From: Bacteroidota bacterium
Lineage (GTDB): Bacteria; Bacteroidota; Bacteroidia; Chitinophagales; LD1
DNA length: 8,640 nt
NCBI GenBank assembly: GCA_003165135.1
Contig: PLSN01000206.1
Span: 132-8,771 of the forward strand
Direction: 5' to 3'
Shown here: one piece after another, positions 1 to 6,974 of the stretch
Layout of the letters: each line of letters begins with the position of its first letter
Numbering within the stretch: the stretch's first letter is position 1
Notes under the pieces: model-generated
The model's input: the letters and a program-made list of their open reading frames with translations, nothing else
The model's database searches: none
What the model was told of the DNA's origin: nothing
Program-made: the position numbers and the translations under genes

Positions 1-19
1 GAAATTTATTCTTAAGCGA

Positions 20-52
20 AACCCTCAAAGGGTTTTGAACCCTTTGAGGGTT
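20..52. repeat. Perfect 15-bp inverted repeat, REP-like hairpin
   Basis: The arms are AACCCTCAAAGGGTT (20-34) and its exact reverse complement (38-52), separated by a 3-base loop. GTAG follows directly at 53-56. It lies about 75 bases past the stop of the leftward transglutaminase-like gene, so it could serve as a 3' hairpin for that transcript. The bases after it in that direction are not a clean T run, so a classical intrinsic terminator is doubtful. The perfect arms and the adjacent GTAG suggest a dispersed palindromic repeat, but only one copy is present here. The rest of 1-128 shows no gene. Confidence 0.75.
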
Positions 53-128
53 GTAGGCGCATAATTTATTTTCGGAATGAAATCAAAACAGCTTCTAATG
101 TTCATAAGCAAAACAGGAATTCATCTCA

Positions 129-953
129 CTAATAGTCCTCAGAATTGGAACCAAAATATGTCAGGATCTGATGCTGGATATGTTCTGCCCTTTTTGGGTT
201 TATCATGAGTGCATCGAGCCTTTTCTGTATGGTCTTGTCAGCGCCCTGCTGGTTATACCAGGCTATGTATTTATTGCCCACTTCGAGTGGTGGTTTTTCT
301 TTGATGGGTCGCAGTTCGAAACGATTAAAGGTATTGTCTATAAAAAGAAAATATCCGGGCAGACCGGGCAGTTCTACTTCTGTCCAGACATGGTCAGCCT
401 TGATGCCGATAGTAGATTTGATACCGACTACCCCGAGCCATGCCTTAAAGGCCATCTCGCGCTCACTGCACCATCCGAAGCTGTAAAATGCGCTGATATG
501 CTCATAGCTATACTGAGGCTCATCAGTCATGAAGTCACCCCAGAATATCAGCGGTGTCCTGTCCAGCGTAGCCATGGTTCCGCCCTGAGAGCCGGGAGCA
601 GCGGGCAATTGTCCGAGCGTCTTTCCTTTTTTCAGATTGACGATATTCAGACGGGGATTATGATTGGTATAGTTCCAGAAATAGGGTATACCAAAACCTC
701 CGGATGTATCGCCATCGACAGAATAGTAGCAGGTGAGCAGCATATGCATGTATGCCAGCTTTGCCATGGTCATATCAAGCGTGTCATTGCCGCTGAGCTT
801 ATATCCTGCATTTTGGAGCTCCTGCTTGAGTAGCACACTCTGCTGTATCTCTTGTTTTTGAAAGATCGAATCTACAAAACGAAAGAAATGCGTTTGCGCA
901 AAACTCGGTCCGCAGCAAGCCAAACAAAACAATAAGATGAGGCGATTTTTCAT
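129..953 (-). CDS. Secreted transglutaminase-like (papain-fold) protein
   Basis: A 274-residue protein starting at the ATG at 951-953. A longer reading frame begins at TTG (969-971), but the ATG places a standard signal peptide at the very N-terminus: MKNR, a hydrophobic stretch, then SFA before Q20, a signal peptidase I type site. The mature part contains a transglutaminase-core signature. Cys162 is in GWCSEREMAFKAWLG, followed by a GI segment; His188 is in ADHVWTEVELPG; Asp206 is in FIDNTFN. Their order and context match the Cys-His-Asp triad of the bacterial transglutaminase-like superfamily (PF01841 type), whose members act as proteases, peptide-modifying enzymes or inactive binders. The first ~120 mature residues are not recognised. 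The gene lies about 150 bases downstream of recQ on the same strand but is probably a separate unit. Export to the periplasm or outside is inferred. The substrate is unknown. Confidence 0.8.
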   Translation of the reverse strand: MKNRLILLFCLACCGPSFAQTHFFRFVDSIFQKQEIQQSVLLKQELQNAGYKLSGNDTLDMTMAKLAYMHMLLTCYYSVDGDTSGGFGIPYFWNYTNHNPRLNIVNLKKGKTLGQLPAAPGSQGGTMATLDRTPLIFWGDFMTDEPQYSYEHISAFYSFGWCSEREMAFKAWLGVVGIKSTIGIKADHVWTEVELPGLPGYFLFIDNTFNRFELRPIKEKPPLEVGNKYIAWYNQQGADKTIQKRLDALMINPKRAEHIQHQILTYFGSNSEDY

Positions 954-1100
954 TTCATCAAACAGTGACAAATACCCGTCACCCTTTGTAAATCAAAGTT
1001 CGTAAAGATTCCATCAATAATGGTAATCAGGCAGGTTGTATATGCACATGGGCTTGTAAACTGTTCTCTATTATATGCTTATACAGATATAGTGGCATGT

Positions 1101-3305
1101 CTAGTTCGCCAGCTCGCTCATAAATTTGATGCGCACCAGCTGTATCTCGTCTACCTCTATGCCATCTGCACTAAACTCATCCATGGCCGCATCCAGAGAG
1201 TCTGTCTCTGCCGCGCGGAAGTAGTCATATATATCCTTCACGAGGTCTTCGTCCATAATGTTGTTGAGGTGATAGTCGATATTGAGCTTGGTGCCTGAGT
1301 GAACGATCGTCTCGAGCTCAATGATCATGTCTTTGCGGTTGATGCCCAGGCTGCGAGCCAGATCATCGAGGCTGATACGCTTGTCTATGGCCTGAATGAT
1401 CTTGATCTTCTCACCTGCTTTATTGGCAACTGAACGTACTATGAAGTCTGTCGGGCGGTCTATATCATTATCATCCACATATTGCTTGATCGCCTCGATG
1501 AACTTCTTGCCATAACGCTCTGCCTTACCTTTGCTCACTCCAATAATACCTGCCATCTCGTCCATGGTGATAGGATACTTGGTCGCCATCTCTTCGAGCG
1601 AGTTCTCCTGGAATATGACATAGGTCGGCAGATTATTTGCCTTAGCGATCTTCTGACGGAGGTCCTTCAGCATATTGAGCATCTGAGGGTCTACTACGCT
1701 ACGGTTGCTCGCGTTTTCCTCTACTATTATATCATTGCCCTCTTCCTCATAGTTATGGTTGAGTGCCACATCTACCTTGACAGGTTTCTTGATGAAGGCG
1801 CGGCTCTTGTCATTCAGTTTCAGGATGCCGTATTGCTCGATGTCTTTGTCCACCAGTCCTATCATCATGGCATTGCGAAGCACAGAGTTCCAGTGATGTT
1901 CGTCCTTCTCAGCTCCACCACCGAATAGCGGCAGTTTGTCATATTTGAAGTCTGTGATCTCTTTTGATTTCTTACCGATCAGGAACTTGACCAGATATGG
2001 CAGGTCGTGGTTCTCTTTCACAGAAGCAATAGCCTCTATAGCGAGCTTTGTGTCCTGTGTCACATCTATTCTTTCCTTTGGATGGCGGCAGTTGTCACAC
2101 ATATTATTGCACTGCTCGGTCCGGTATTCCTCGCCAAAGTAATGCAGAATGAATTTCCTGCGGCACTCGGCTGATTCGACATAAGCCACCGTCTCATTGA
2201 CAAGCTGTAGACCTCTTTCACGCTCTGCTACAGTTTTATCACGCAGGAGTTTTTCCAGCTTTGAAATATCCTTATAGCTGAAATACACCACACAATCACC
2301 TTCCATGCCGTCACGGCCTCCGCGGCCTGTTTCCTGATAGTAATTCTCCAATGATTTAGGAATGTCGTAATGTATCACGTAACGGATGTCCGGCTTGTCG
2401 ATACCCATGCCGAAAGCTATCGTGGCTACGATCACATCTGTTTCTTCCTGCAGGAATGCATCCTGAGTATTGGCGCGTATTTTATTGTCTATGCCGGCAT
2501 GGTACGGAGCGGCCTTGATACCATTGGCGCGAAGCACTTCTGCTATATCGTCAGCGGTCTTACGGTTTATCACATATACGATACCTGATTTGCCGGTACG
2601 TTGTTTGATAAACTGCACCATGTTTTTGATGGCGAGCTGAGGTGTCTTCTTCGGCCTTATTTCATAGTACAGGTTTGGCCTGTTGAAAGAAGAGATAAAT
2701 ATCTCCGGCTTGCGGAGGTTGAGCGTCTTGACTATGTCACTTTGCACTTTTGGTGTAGCAGTGGCAGTGAGCGCGATAATAGGGAAGTCACCTTGCAGCA
2801 CATCTACTATCTCTTTGATACGCCTATATTCAGGACGGAAGTCATGGCCCCACTCAGATATACAGTGTGCTTCATCTACCGCTACGAATGAGATCGGGAC
2901 TTCTTTGAATATATCAGTAGTCTCAGGCTTGGTCAGAGTCTCAGGTGCTACAAAAAGCATCTTGGTCTTACCGTCCTTAATGTCTTTTATGACCTTGTTT
3001 CGTTCGGTACGGTTGAGTGATGAGTTGAGAAAGTGAGCTATATCATCATTTGAGGAATAATTTCTCACGAGGTCCACCTGATTTTTCATCAATGCGATGA
3101 GTGGTGAGATGATGATCGCCACACCATCCATCATCATAGCAGGAAGCTGATAGCAGAGTGATTTGCCGCCACCGGTAGGCATGATGACAAAGACATCTTT
3201 GCCGGCCATGAGGCTCTTTATGATCTTCTCCTGCTCTCCCTTGAATTTTGTGAAACCAAAATATTCATTGAGGGCGGTTTTGAGTGATAATTCTGCTACT
3301 GCCAT
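1101..3305 (-). CDS. recQ: ATP-dependent DNA helicase RecQ
   Basis: A 734-residue 3'-to-5' superfamily 2 helicase for recombination and repair at stalled forks. The ATG at 3303-3305 (MAVAELSLKTALNEYFGF) is chosen because family homology begins there; the frame extends upstream only to a TTG at 3410. Motifs in order: motif 0 FGFTKFKGEQ (16-25), Walker A TGGGKS (44-49), DEAH (144-147), TATAT (180-184), and motif VI QETGRGGRDG (324-333). The RQC zinc site is Cys381, Cys399, Cys403 and Cys406. An RQC winged helix follows, then an HRDC domain (about 541-615). The last ~115 residues include a helix-turn-helix-like segment (SLDDLARSLGINRKDMI) matching the HTH_40-type tail of Bacteroidota RecQ, which makes the protein longer than E. 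coli RecQ (about 610 residues). All catalytic motifs look intact. It is transcribed divergently from manC. Confidence 0.96.
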   Translation of the reverse strand: MAVAELSLKTALNEYFGFTKFKGEQEKIIKSLMAGKDVFVIMPTGGGKSLCYQLPAMMMDGVAIIISPLIALMKNQVDLVRNYSSNDDIAHFLNSSLNRTERNKVIKDIKDGKTKMLFVAPETLTKPETTDIFKEVPISFVAVDEAHCISEWGHDFRPEYRRIKEIVDVLQGDFPIIALTATATPKVQSDIVKTLNLRKPEIFISSFNRPNLYYEIRPKKTPQLAIKNMVQFIKQRTGKSGIVYVINRKTADDIAEVLRANGIKAAPYHAGIDNKIRANTQDAFLQEETDVIVATIAFGMGIDKPDIRYVIHYDIPKSLENYYQETGRGGRDGMEGDCVVYFSYKDISKLEKLLRDKTVAERERGLQLVNETVAYVESAECRRKFILHYFGEEYRTEQCNNMCDNCRHPKERIDVTQDTKLAIEAIASVKENHDLPYLVKFLIGKKSKEITDFKYDKLPLFGGGAEKDEHHWNSVLRNAMMIGLVDKDIEQYGILKLNDKSRAFIKKPVKVDVALNHNYEEEGNDIIVEENASNRSVVDPQMLNMLKDLRQKIAKANNLPTYVIFQENSLEEMATKYPITMDEMAGIIGVSKGKAERYGKKFIEAIKQYVDDNDIDRPTDFIVRSVANKAGEKIKIIQAIDKRISLDDLARSLGINRKDMIIELETIVHSGTKLNIDYHLNNIMDEDLVKDIYDYFRAAETDSLDAAMDEFSADGIEVDEIQLVRIKFMSELAN

Positions 3306-3325
3306 AATCCTTGTATTTACATTTT

Positions 3326-3343
3326 CTGGTGTCGATGCACCAG
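3326..3343 (-). other. Small hairpin in the recQ 5' leader
   Basis: CTGGTG (3326-3331) and CACCAG (3338-3343) form a 6-bp stem with a 6-base loop, ending about 20 bases upstream of the recQ ATG. If recQ is transcribed from the A/T-rich stretch near 3380-3400, this hairpin lies in its untranslated leader and could modulate translation or mRNA stability. No T tract follows it in the recQ direction, so it is not an intrinsic terminator. A stem this short could be chance. Confidence 0.3.
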
Positions 3344-3425
3344 GCCAAAAAAACTTCTCCTGATCTTTAACTCTACGAAATATAATATAAAAAAAACGAT
3401 TCAACACCAAAAAAAGCGCACAGTT

Positions 3426-3456
3426 TTATTGTACAAACAATAAGTTTCATGTGAAA
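3426..3456. promoter_or_regulatory. Two adjacent dyads in the recQ-manC divergent region
   Basis: TTATTGT (3426-3432) and ACAATAA (3437-3443) form a 7-bp inverted repeat with a 4-base spacer. Directly after it, TTTCA (3445-3449) and TGAAA (3452-3456) form a second 5-bp dyad. Both lie between the recQ and manC starts, upstream of the putative manC promoter element. Such dyads can be binding sites for dimeric regulators, but I recognise no specific regulator, and A/T-rich DNA yields short dyads easily. The remainder of the gap (3306-3547) shows no gene. Confidence 0.3.
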
Positions 3457-3501
3457 GTTTTTTAAAACCATGCTACTATTCGGTGATATGGTATGAATAG
3501 T

Positions 3502-3509
3502 TAAATTTG
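3502..3509 (+). promoter_or_regulatory. Putative Bacteroidota -7 promoter element for manC
   Basis: TAAATTTG matches the TAnnTTTG -7 element recognised by the Bacteroidota primary sigma factor and sits about 38 bases before the manC ATG, a normal distance. No good TTTG -33 box is seen at the expected spacing; only TTCGG around 3479-3483 is near it. The assignment rests on the -7 match and its position. Confidence 0.45.
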
Positions 3510-3547
3510 CAGTTCTAATTTTTTAACAACAGTTGGGAGCATTCCGG

Positions 3548-4627
3548 ATGAAACATGTGTATGTCGCCATTATGGCAGGAGGAATAGGCAGCAGGTTCTG
3601 GCCACAAAGCAGAAGCTCCAAGCCAAAACAGTTTTTAGATATTCTCGATACAGGCAAAACGCTGCTTCAGATCACCTATGACCGCTTTACTAATATTTGC
3701 CCTACCGAAAATATACACCTCGTCACGCTGGAGGAGTATGAACCACTCGTCAAAGAGCAGATCCCCGGTATACAGCAGCACCAGATAGTCAAAGAACCTA
3801 CACGCCGCAATACGGCGCCCTGCGTAGCCTATATATGTGATAAGATATACGCCAAAGACCCTGAGGCTACGATCATCGTAGTGCCATCAGACCATATCAT
3901 ACTCTATGAGGACAAATACCTCGAGATCATCTCAAAATGCCTGGACTTTGTCGAGGAGCATGATGCACTGGTGACACTGGGCATCAAACCCACACGCCCA
4001 TCGACCGGCTATGGATATATACAGTATGACGATGAGAAAAAAGAGGGTGAGTTCTATAAGATCAAAACTTTCACCGAAAAACCTGATGCGGAGATCGCTA
4101 AAACCTTTGTGAAAAGCGGTGATTTTCTCTGGAATTCCGGAATGTTTGTTTGGAAAGCAAAGAGCATACTGGATGCCATGCATAAATATCTCCCCGAGGT
4201 AATGGACTGCTTCGCCGGCGCACGTGAGCTGTATGGCACCCCGCAGGAAAAAGCATTTATCGAGAGGGCATACTCTCAGTGCACCAATATATCCATAGAC
4301 TATGGGGTGATGGAGAAAGCGGATAATGTATATACCATCCCTTCTAAGTTCGGATGGAGTGATATCGGCTCATGGGACTCACTCTACGAGGTATATCAAA
4401 AGGACTATCTGGGCAATGCAGTAATGGGTAAGAATGTCAAGATATACGATGCCGCCAATAACATGATCATGGTGCAGGACGGCAAACTCGTAGTATTGCA
4501 GGGGCTGGAAGGCTACTGCATAGTAGACACCAAAGATGTACTGCTGATCTGCCAGAAGTCGCAGGAGCAGCAGCTCAAGGAAATGACGATAGACCTGAAG
4601 AAAGACAACCTTGATCGCTATTTATAA
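3548..4627 (+). CDS. manC: Mannose-1-phosphate guanylyltransferase
   Basis: A 359-residue cytoplasmic enzyme that makes GDP-mannose from mannose-1-phosphate and GTP, supplying mannose, fucose and related sugars for surface polysaccharides and glycans. The ATG at 3548 is chosen because the nucleotidyltransferase signature starts at once; the frame opens further only through a TTG at 3533. Motifs: GGIGSRFWP (11-19) with PKQF (26-29), which binds the nucleotide; EPTRRNTAP (83-91); PSDH (113-116), with the metal-binding Asp; STGYGYI (142-148); EKP (167-169); NSGMF (186-190); and GWSDIGSWDS (259-268). These are the hallmarks of the ManC/GMP family. The protein stops after a short beta-helix-like C-terminus and lacks the phosphomannose isomerase domain of the bifunctional ManC/AlgA proteins (about 470 residues), so it is the single-domain type. 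GGGAG at 3534-3538 is a possible but weak ribosome binding site. Confidence 0.95.
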   Translation: MKHVYVAIMAGGIGSRFWPQSRSSKPKQFLDILDTGKTLLQITYDRFTNICPTENIHLVTLEEYEPLVKEQIPGIQQHQIVKEPTRRNTAPCVAYICDKIYAKDPEATIIVVPSDHIILYEDKYLEIISKCLDFVEEHDALVTLGIKPTRPSTGYGYIQYDDEKKEGEFYKIKTFTEKPDAEIAKTFVKSGDFLWNSGMFVWKAKSILDAMHKYLPEVMDCFAGARELYGTPQEKAFIERAYSQCTNISIDYGVMEKADNVYTIPSKFGWSDIGSWDSLYEVYQKDYLGNAVMGKNVKIYDAANNMIMVQDGKLVVLQGLEGYCIVDTKDVLLICQKSQEQQLKEMTIDLKKDNLDRYL

Positions 4628-4640
4628 ACTAAAAAGACAT

Positions 4641-4722
4641 GAGTATTGAGATATGAGAAGTGAGACAATACAGTAAGGAATATTCCCGTTTCTATTGTCT
4701 CAAGTCTAATGTCTAACATCTA
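4641..4722. repeat. Nested palindrome with 7-base periodic arms
   Basis: This fills most of the 103-base gap between manC and the aminotransferase gene. In the left arm GAG recurs at 4641, 4648, 4655 and 4662, exactly every 7 bases (unit about TGAGANN). In the right arm TCT recurs at 4698, 4705, 4712 and 4719, again every 7 bases. The arms are mirror-complementary: TGAGACAATA (4661-4670) pairs perfectly with TATTGTCTCA (4693-4702), and the centre is a perfect GGAATATTCC (4677-4686). All share the axis between 4681 and 4682. By hand, 27 of 41 paired positions across the element match. It could fold as a hairpin in RNA or a cruciform in DNA. There is no T tract typical of a terminator. The function is unknown. 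Confidence 0.8.
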
Positions 4723-4730
4723 TTTTTCAC

Positions 4731-5888
4731 ATGAATTTCAAGGGTTCCATACGATCTAAGCTGCCAGGTGTAGGTACTACCATATTCACAGTGATGTCGG
4801 CATATGCCAGAGAGCATGAGGCTATCAATCTGTCTCAGGGCTTCCCGGACTTTCAGCCCGATCCGCTGCTCCAGAGTGAGGTAGAGCGCGCCATCAGAAG
4901 CGGCAATAACCAATATGCCCCAATGGCTGGCCTGATGACACTCCGTGAGCGTATCGCGTCCAAAGTGCAAAACCTCTATAAAGCAACCGTCGATCCTGAG
5001 TCTGAGATCACCATCACAGCAGGAGGTACACAGGCATTATTTACAGCTATAGCAGCCATGATCAGCGAGAATGATGAAGTGATACTTTTCTCGCCGGCGT
5101 ATGACAGCTATGCTCCTGCAGTGGAACTGGCAGGAGGCAAGGCCATTCACTACAATATGGAAGCGCCGGACTTTAGCATCAATTGGAAACAAGTGCAGAA
5201 GCTCATCACACAGCGTACGCGTATGATCGTGATCAATTCTCCTCACAATCCCACGGCCACCACACTGACCGAAAAGGATATGAAGGAGTTGACTAAGCTC
5301 ACCAAGGACACTGACATCATTATACTCAGCGATGAGGTATATGAGCATATTATTTTTGACGGTACGGAGCACCAGAGTGTGCTGCGCTATCCCGCACTCG
5401 CAGAGAGAAGCATGGTGGTGGGATCTTTTGGCAAGACCTATCACGCTACAGGCTGGAAAGTAGGCTACTGCATCGCACCACGTGAGCTCACAGCAGAGTT
5501 CCGAAAGGTACACCAGTTCAATGTTTTTTCCGTAAATACTCCCATGCAGTATGCCTACGCAGAGATACTCAATCATCCGCATCTCTATAAGGAGCTAGGC
5601 GCATTCTATCAGCAGAAGCGTGATTTTTTCAGAAATGCAATAAAAGGTTCAAAGTTTGAATTGCTTGATAGCAAGGGCACCTACTTTCAGCTTGTTTCTT
5701 ATAAAAAAATCTCGGAGGAAAAAGATACTGACTTCGTCAAATGGCTGACCAGAGAATGGAAAGTAGCCGCTATACCGGTTTCCGTCTTTTACCACCACAA
5801 CCTCGATCAAAAGATCATACGCTTCTGCTTTGCCAAAGAAAATGAAACGCTGGAAAAAGCTGCCGAGAAGCTCAATAAAATAAAGTAA
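4731..5888 (+). CDS. ybdL: PLP-dependent methionine aminotransferase (YbdL-like)
   Basis: A 385-residue fold-type I, class I/II aminotransferase. The sequence follows E. coli YbdL closely as I remember it: SKLPGVGTTIFTVMSAYA at the N-terminus, INLSQGFPDF (32-41), NQYAPMAGL (60-68), YDSYAPA, and KVHQFNVFSVNTP. Active-site residues are visible. PHNP (171-174) holds the PLP-contacting Asn173; Asp201 and Tyr204 in SDEVYEH contact the cofactor ring; Lys235 in SFGKTYHATGWKVGY forms the Schiff base; Arg364 in IIRFCFAKE should bind the substrate carboxylate. YbdL prefers methionine, also histidine and phenylalanine, with 2-oxo acids as acceptors; relatives include kynurenine aminotransferases, so the exact substrate is inferred. 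A role in the last step of methionine salvage is possible, but no salvage genes are nearby. The ATG immediately precedes the conserved N-terminus. It lies 103 bases after manC, separated by the palindrome, so co-transcription is uncertain. Confidence 0.92.
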   Translation: MNFKGSIRSKLPGVGTTIFTVMSAYAREHEAINLSQGFPDFQPDPLLQSEVERAIRSGNNQYAPMAGLMTLRERIASKVQNLYKATVDPESEITITAGGTQALFTAIAAMISENDEVILFSPAYDSYAPAVELAGGKAIHYNMEAPDFSINWKQVQKLITQRTRMIVINSPHNPTATTLTEKDMKELTKLTKDTDIIILSDEVYEHIIFDGTEHQSVLRYPALAERSMVVGSFGKTYHATGWKVGYCIAPRELTAEFRKVHQFNVFSVNTPMQYAYAEILNHPHLYKELGAFYQQKRDFFRNAIKGSKFELLDSKGTYFQLVSYKKISEEKDTDFVKWLTREWKVAAIPVSVFYHHNLDQKIIRFCFAKENETLEKAAEKLNKIK

Positions 5889-5939
5889 GTTTCCTTTTCT
5901 TATTTTGCAGCGTATTGTTCTTTTCACTTAAATATATTC

Positions 5940-6974
5940 ATGAAAAAATTTACGCCATTTATCTATCTGTCCCTTTTTATTTTCCTTTCTGCCAGTTTAT
6001 CAGCGCAGCAAAAAATAAGCTATGAAATAGTCAATCGCATTCACCTCGACGGCGATGGAGGATGGGATTATCTCACGATGGACGATAATGCAGGACTACT
6101 CTACGTCTCGCATGGCAATATGGTACAGGTAGTAGATGTAAAAACCGGTAAAGCAATAGCCATTATAGAAGATACCAAAGGCGTGCATGGCATCACAATA
6201 GCCACTGAATTTGGCAAGGGATATATCAGCTGCGGTAGGGACTCTACTGTTGTAGTATTTGACACAAAGACTTTTAAAACACTAAGCAGGGTCAAAGTGA
6301 ACGGACGTAATCCTGACGCTATTTTATATGACCCATTTTCTAAAAATGTTTTCGTCTTCAATGGCCGTAGCAATAATGTAACAGTGATAGATGCTAAATC
6401 AGATAAAGTGATAGGAAATATCCCTGTCGATGGCAATCCGGAGTTCGCTGCGACTGATGAAAATGGGAAAGTCTATGTCAATATCGAAGACAAAAGCAAA
6501 CTCTGTGTGATCAATAGTATAACACTCAAGGTAGAACAATACTGGCCTATAGGACCGGTGGTAGAACCCAGCGGCCTCGCTATAGACAATGCTACTCACA
6601 GGCTATTTACGGTCAGCGACGGGCATATGGCTGTCATTGATGCACTAACCGGCAAGATCATCGCCGCACTCCCAATAGGCGAGCGGGTAGATGGCGTGGC
6701 ATTTGACAAAGGTTTAAAGCGAGCTTTCAGCGCTAACGGTGATGGCACTATGACCGTAGTAGGAGAAGTAGATGGCAGCTACCAGGTGATAGAAACAGTA
6801 AAAACCCAAAAAGGAGCAAGGACAATAGCTGTAAACTCTAAAACAGGTAGTATCTATTTGCCTACAGCAGATCAGAGTAAAGCTGAAGCTGGTCAACGAC
6901 CATCTAGTAAGCCTGGCACTTTTGTAGTACTGGAAGTTTCACCAATAGAACAAGCAATAACTACTGAACATTAA
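5940..6974 (+). CDS. Secreted YVTN/YncE-type beta-propeller protein
   Basis: A 344-residue protein with a clear signal peptide: MKKF, a hydrophobic core (about 6-20), and a signal peptidase I type site after LSA at residue 22. The mature chain is a series of about 40-residue blades typical of YVTN-repeat/YncE propellers. Each pairs a segment such as GLLYVSHGN, NVFVFNGRSN, KVYVNIED or RLFTVSDGH with a strand such as VQVVDVKTGK, VTVIDAKSDK or MAVIDALTGK, ending in an I-x-x-x-P-type strand. Such propellers are usually exported and bind ligands, DNA or proteins, or act as scaffolds. There is no catalytic motif to assign a reaction. The stop codon overlaps the start of the potassium channel gene by one base (TAATG), so the two are probably expressed together. 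The C-terminal tail after about 335 (EQAITTEH) looks disordered. The 51-base gap before the gene is T-rich with no clear promoter. Confidence 0.88.
   Translation: MKKFTPFIYLSLFIFLSASLSAQQKISYEIVNRIHLDGDGGWDYLTMDDNAGLLYVSHGNMVQVVDVKTGKAIAIIEDTKGVHGITIATEFGKGYISCGRDSTVVVFDTKTFKTLSRVKVNGRNPDAILYDPFSKNVFVFNGRSNNVTVIDAKSDKVIGNIPVDGNPEFAATDENGKVYVNIEDKSKLCVINSITLKVEQYWPIGPVVEPSGLAIDNATHRLFTVSDGHMAVIDALTGKIIAALPIGERVDGVAFDKGLKRAFSANGDGTMTVVGEVDGSYQVIETVKTQKGARTIAVNSKTGSIYLPTADQSKAEAGQRPSSKPGTFVVLEVSPIEQAITTEH

Noticed and set aside
171..833. A 220-codon open frame on the + strand across the transglutaminase-like gene
   Set aside because: It is the antisense of a gene with a signal peptide and intact catalytic triad, and its own protein sequence shows no recognisable domain.
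954..971. TTG start for the transglutaminase-like gene
   Set aside because: It would put acidic residues before the signal peptide; the ATG at 953 gives a normal n-region.
954..1100. Promoter-like TTTG, 19 bases, then TATTTG upstream of the transglutaminase-like gene
   Set aside because: The -7 part lacks one base of TAnnTTTG and would leave almost no leader before the ATG; too weak to list as a feature.
3306..3410. N-terminal extension of recQ from a TTG at 3410
   Set aside because: The 35 extra residues match nothing in the RecQ family, and an ATG stands exactly where homology begins.
3533..3547. TTG start for manC
   Set aside because: The ATG at 3548 directly precedes the conserved nucleotidyltransferase N-terminus, so the five extra residues are unsupported.
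4641..4722. Reading the heptad repeats as a CRISPR array or tRNA/small RNA gene
   Set aside because: The repeat unit is 7 bases with mirrored arms, there are no spacers of CRISPR length, and no cloverleaf can be drawn.
5037..5582. A 181-codon minus-strand open frame inside the aminotransferase gene
   Set aside because: It is antisense to a well-conserved enzyme and its translation is cysteine/histidine-rich without domain structure.
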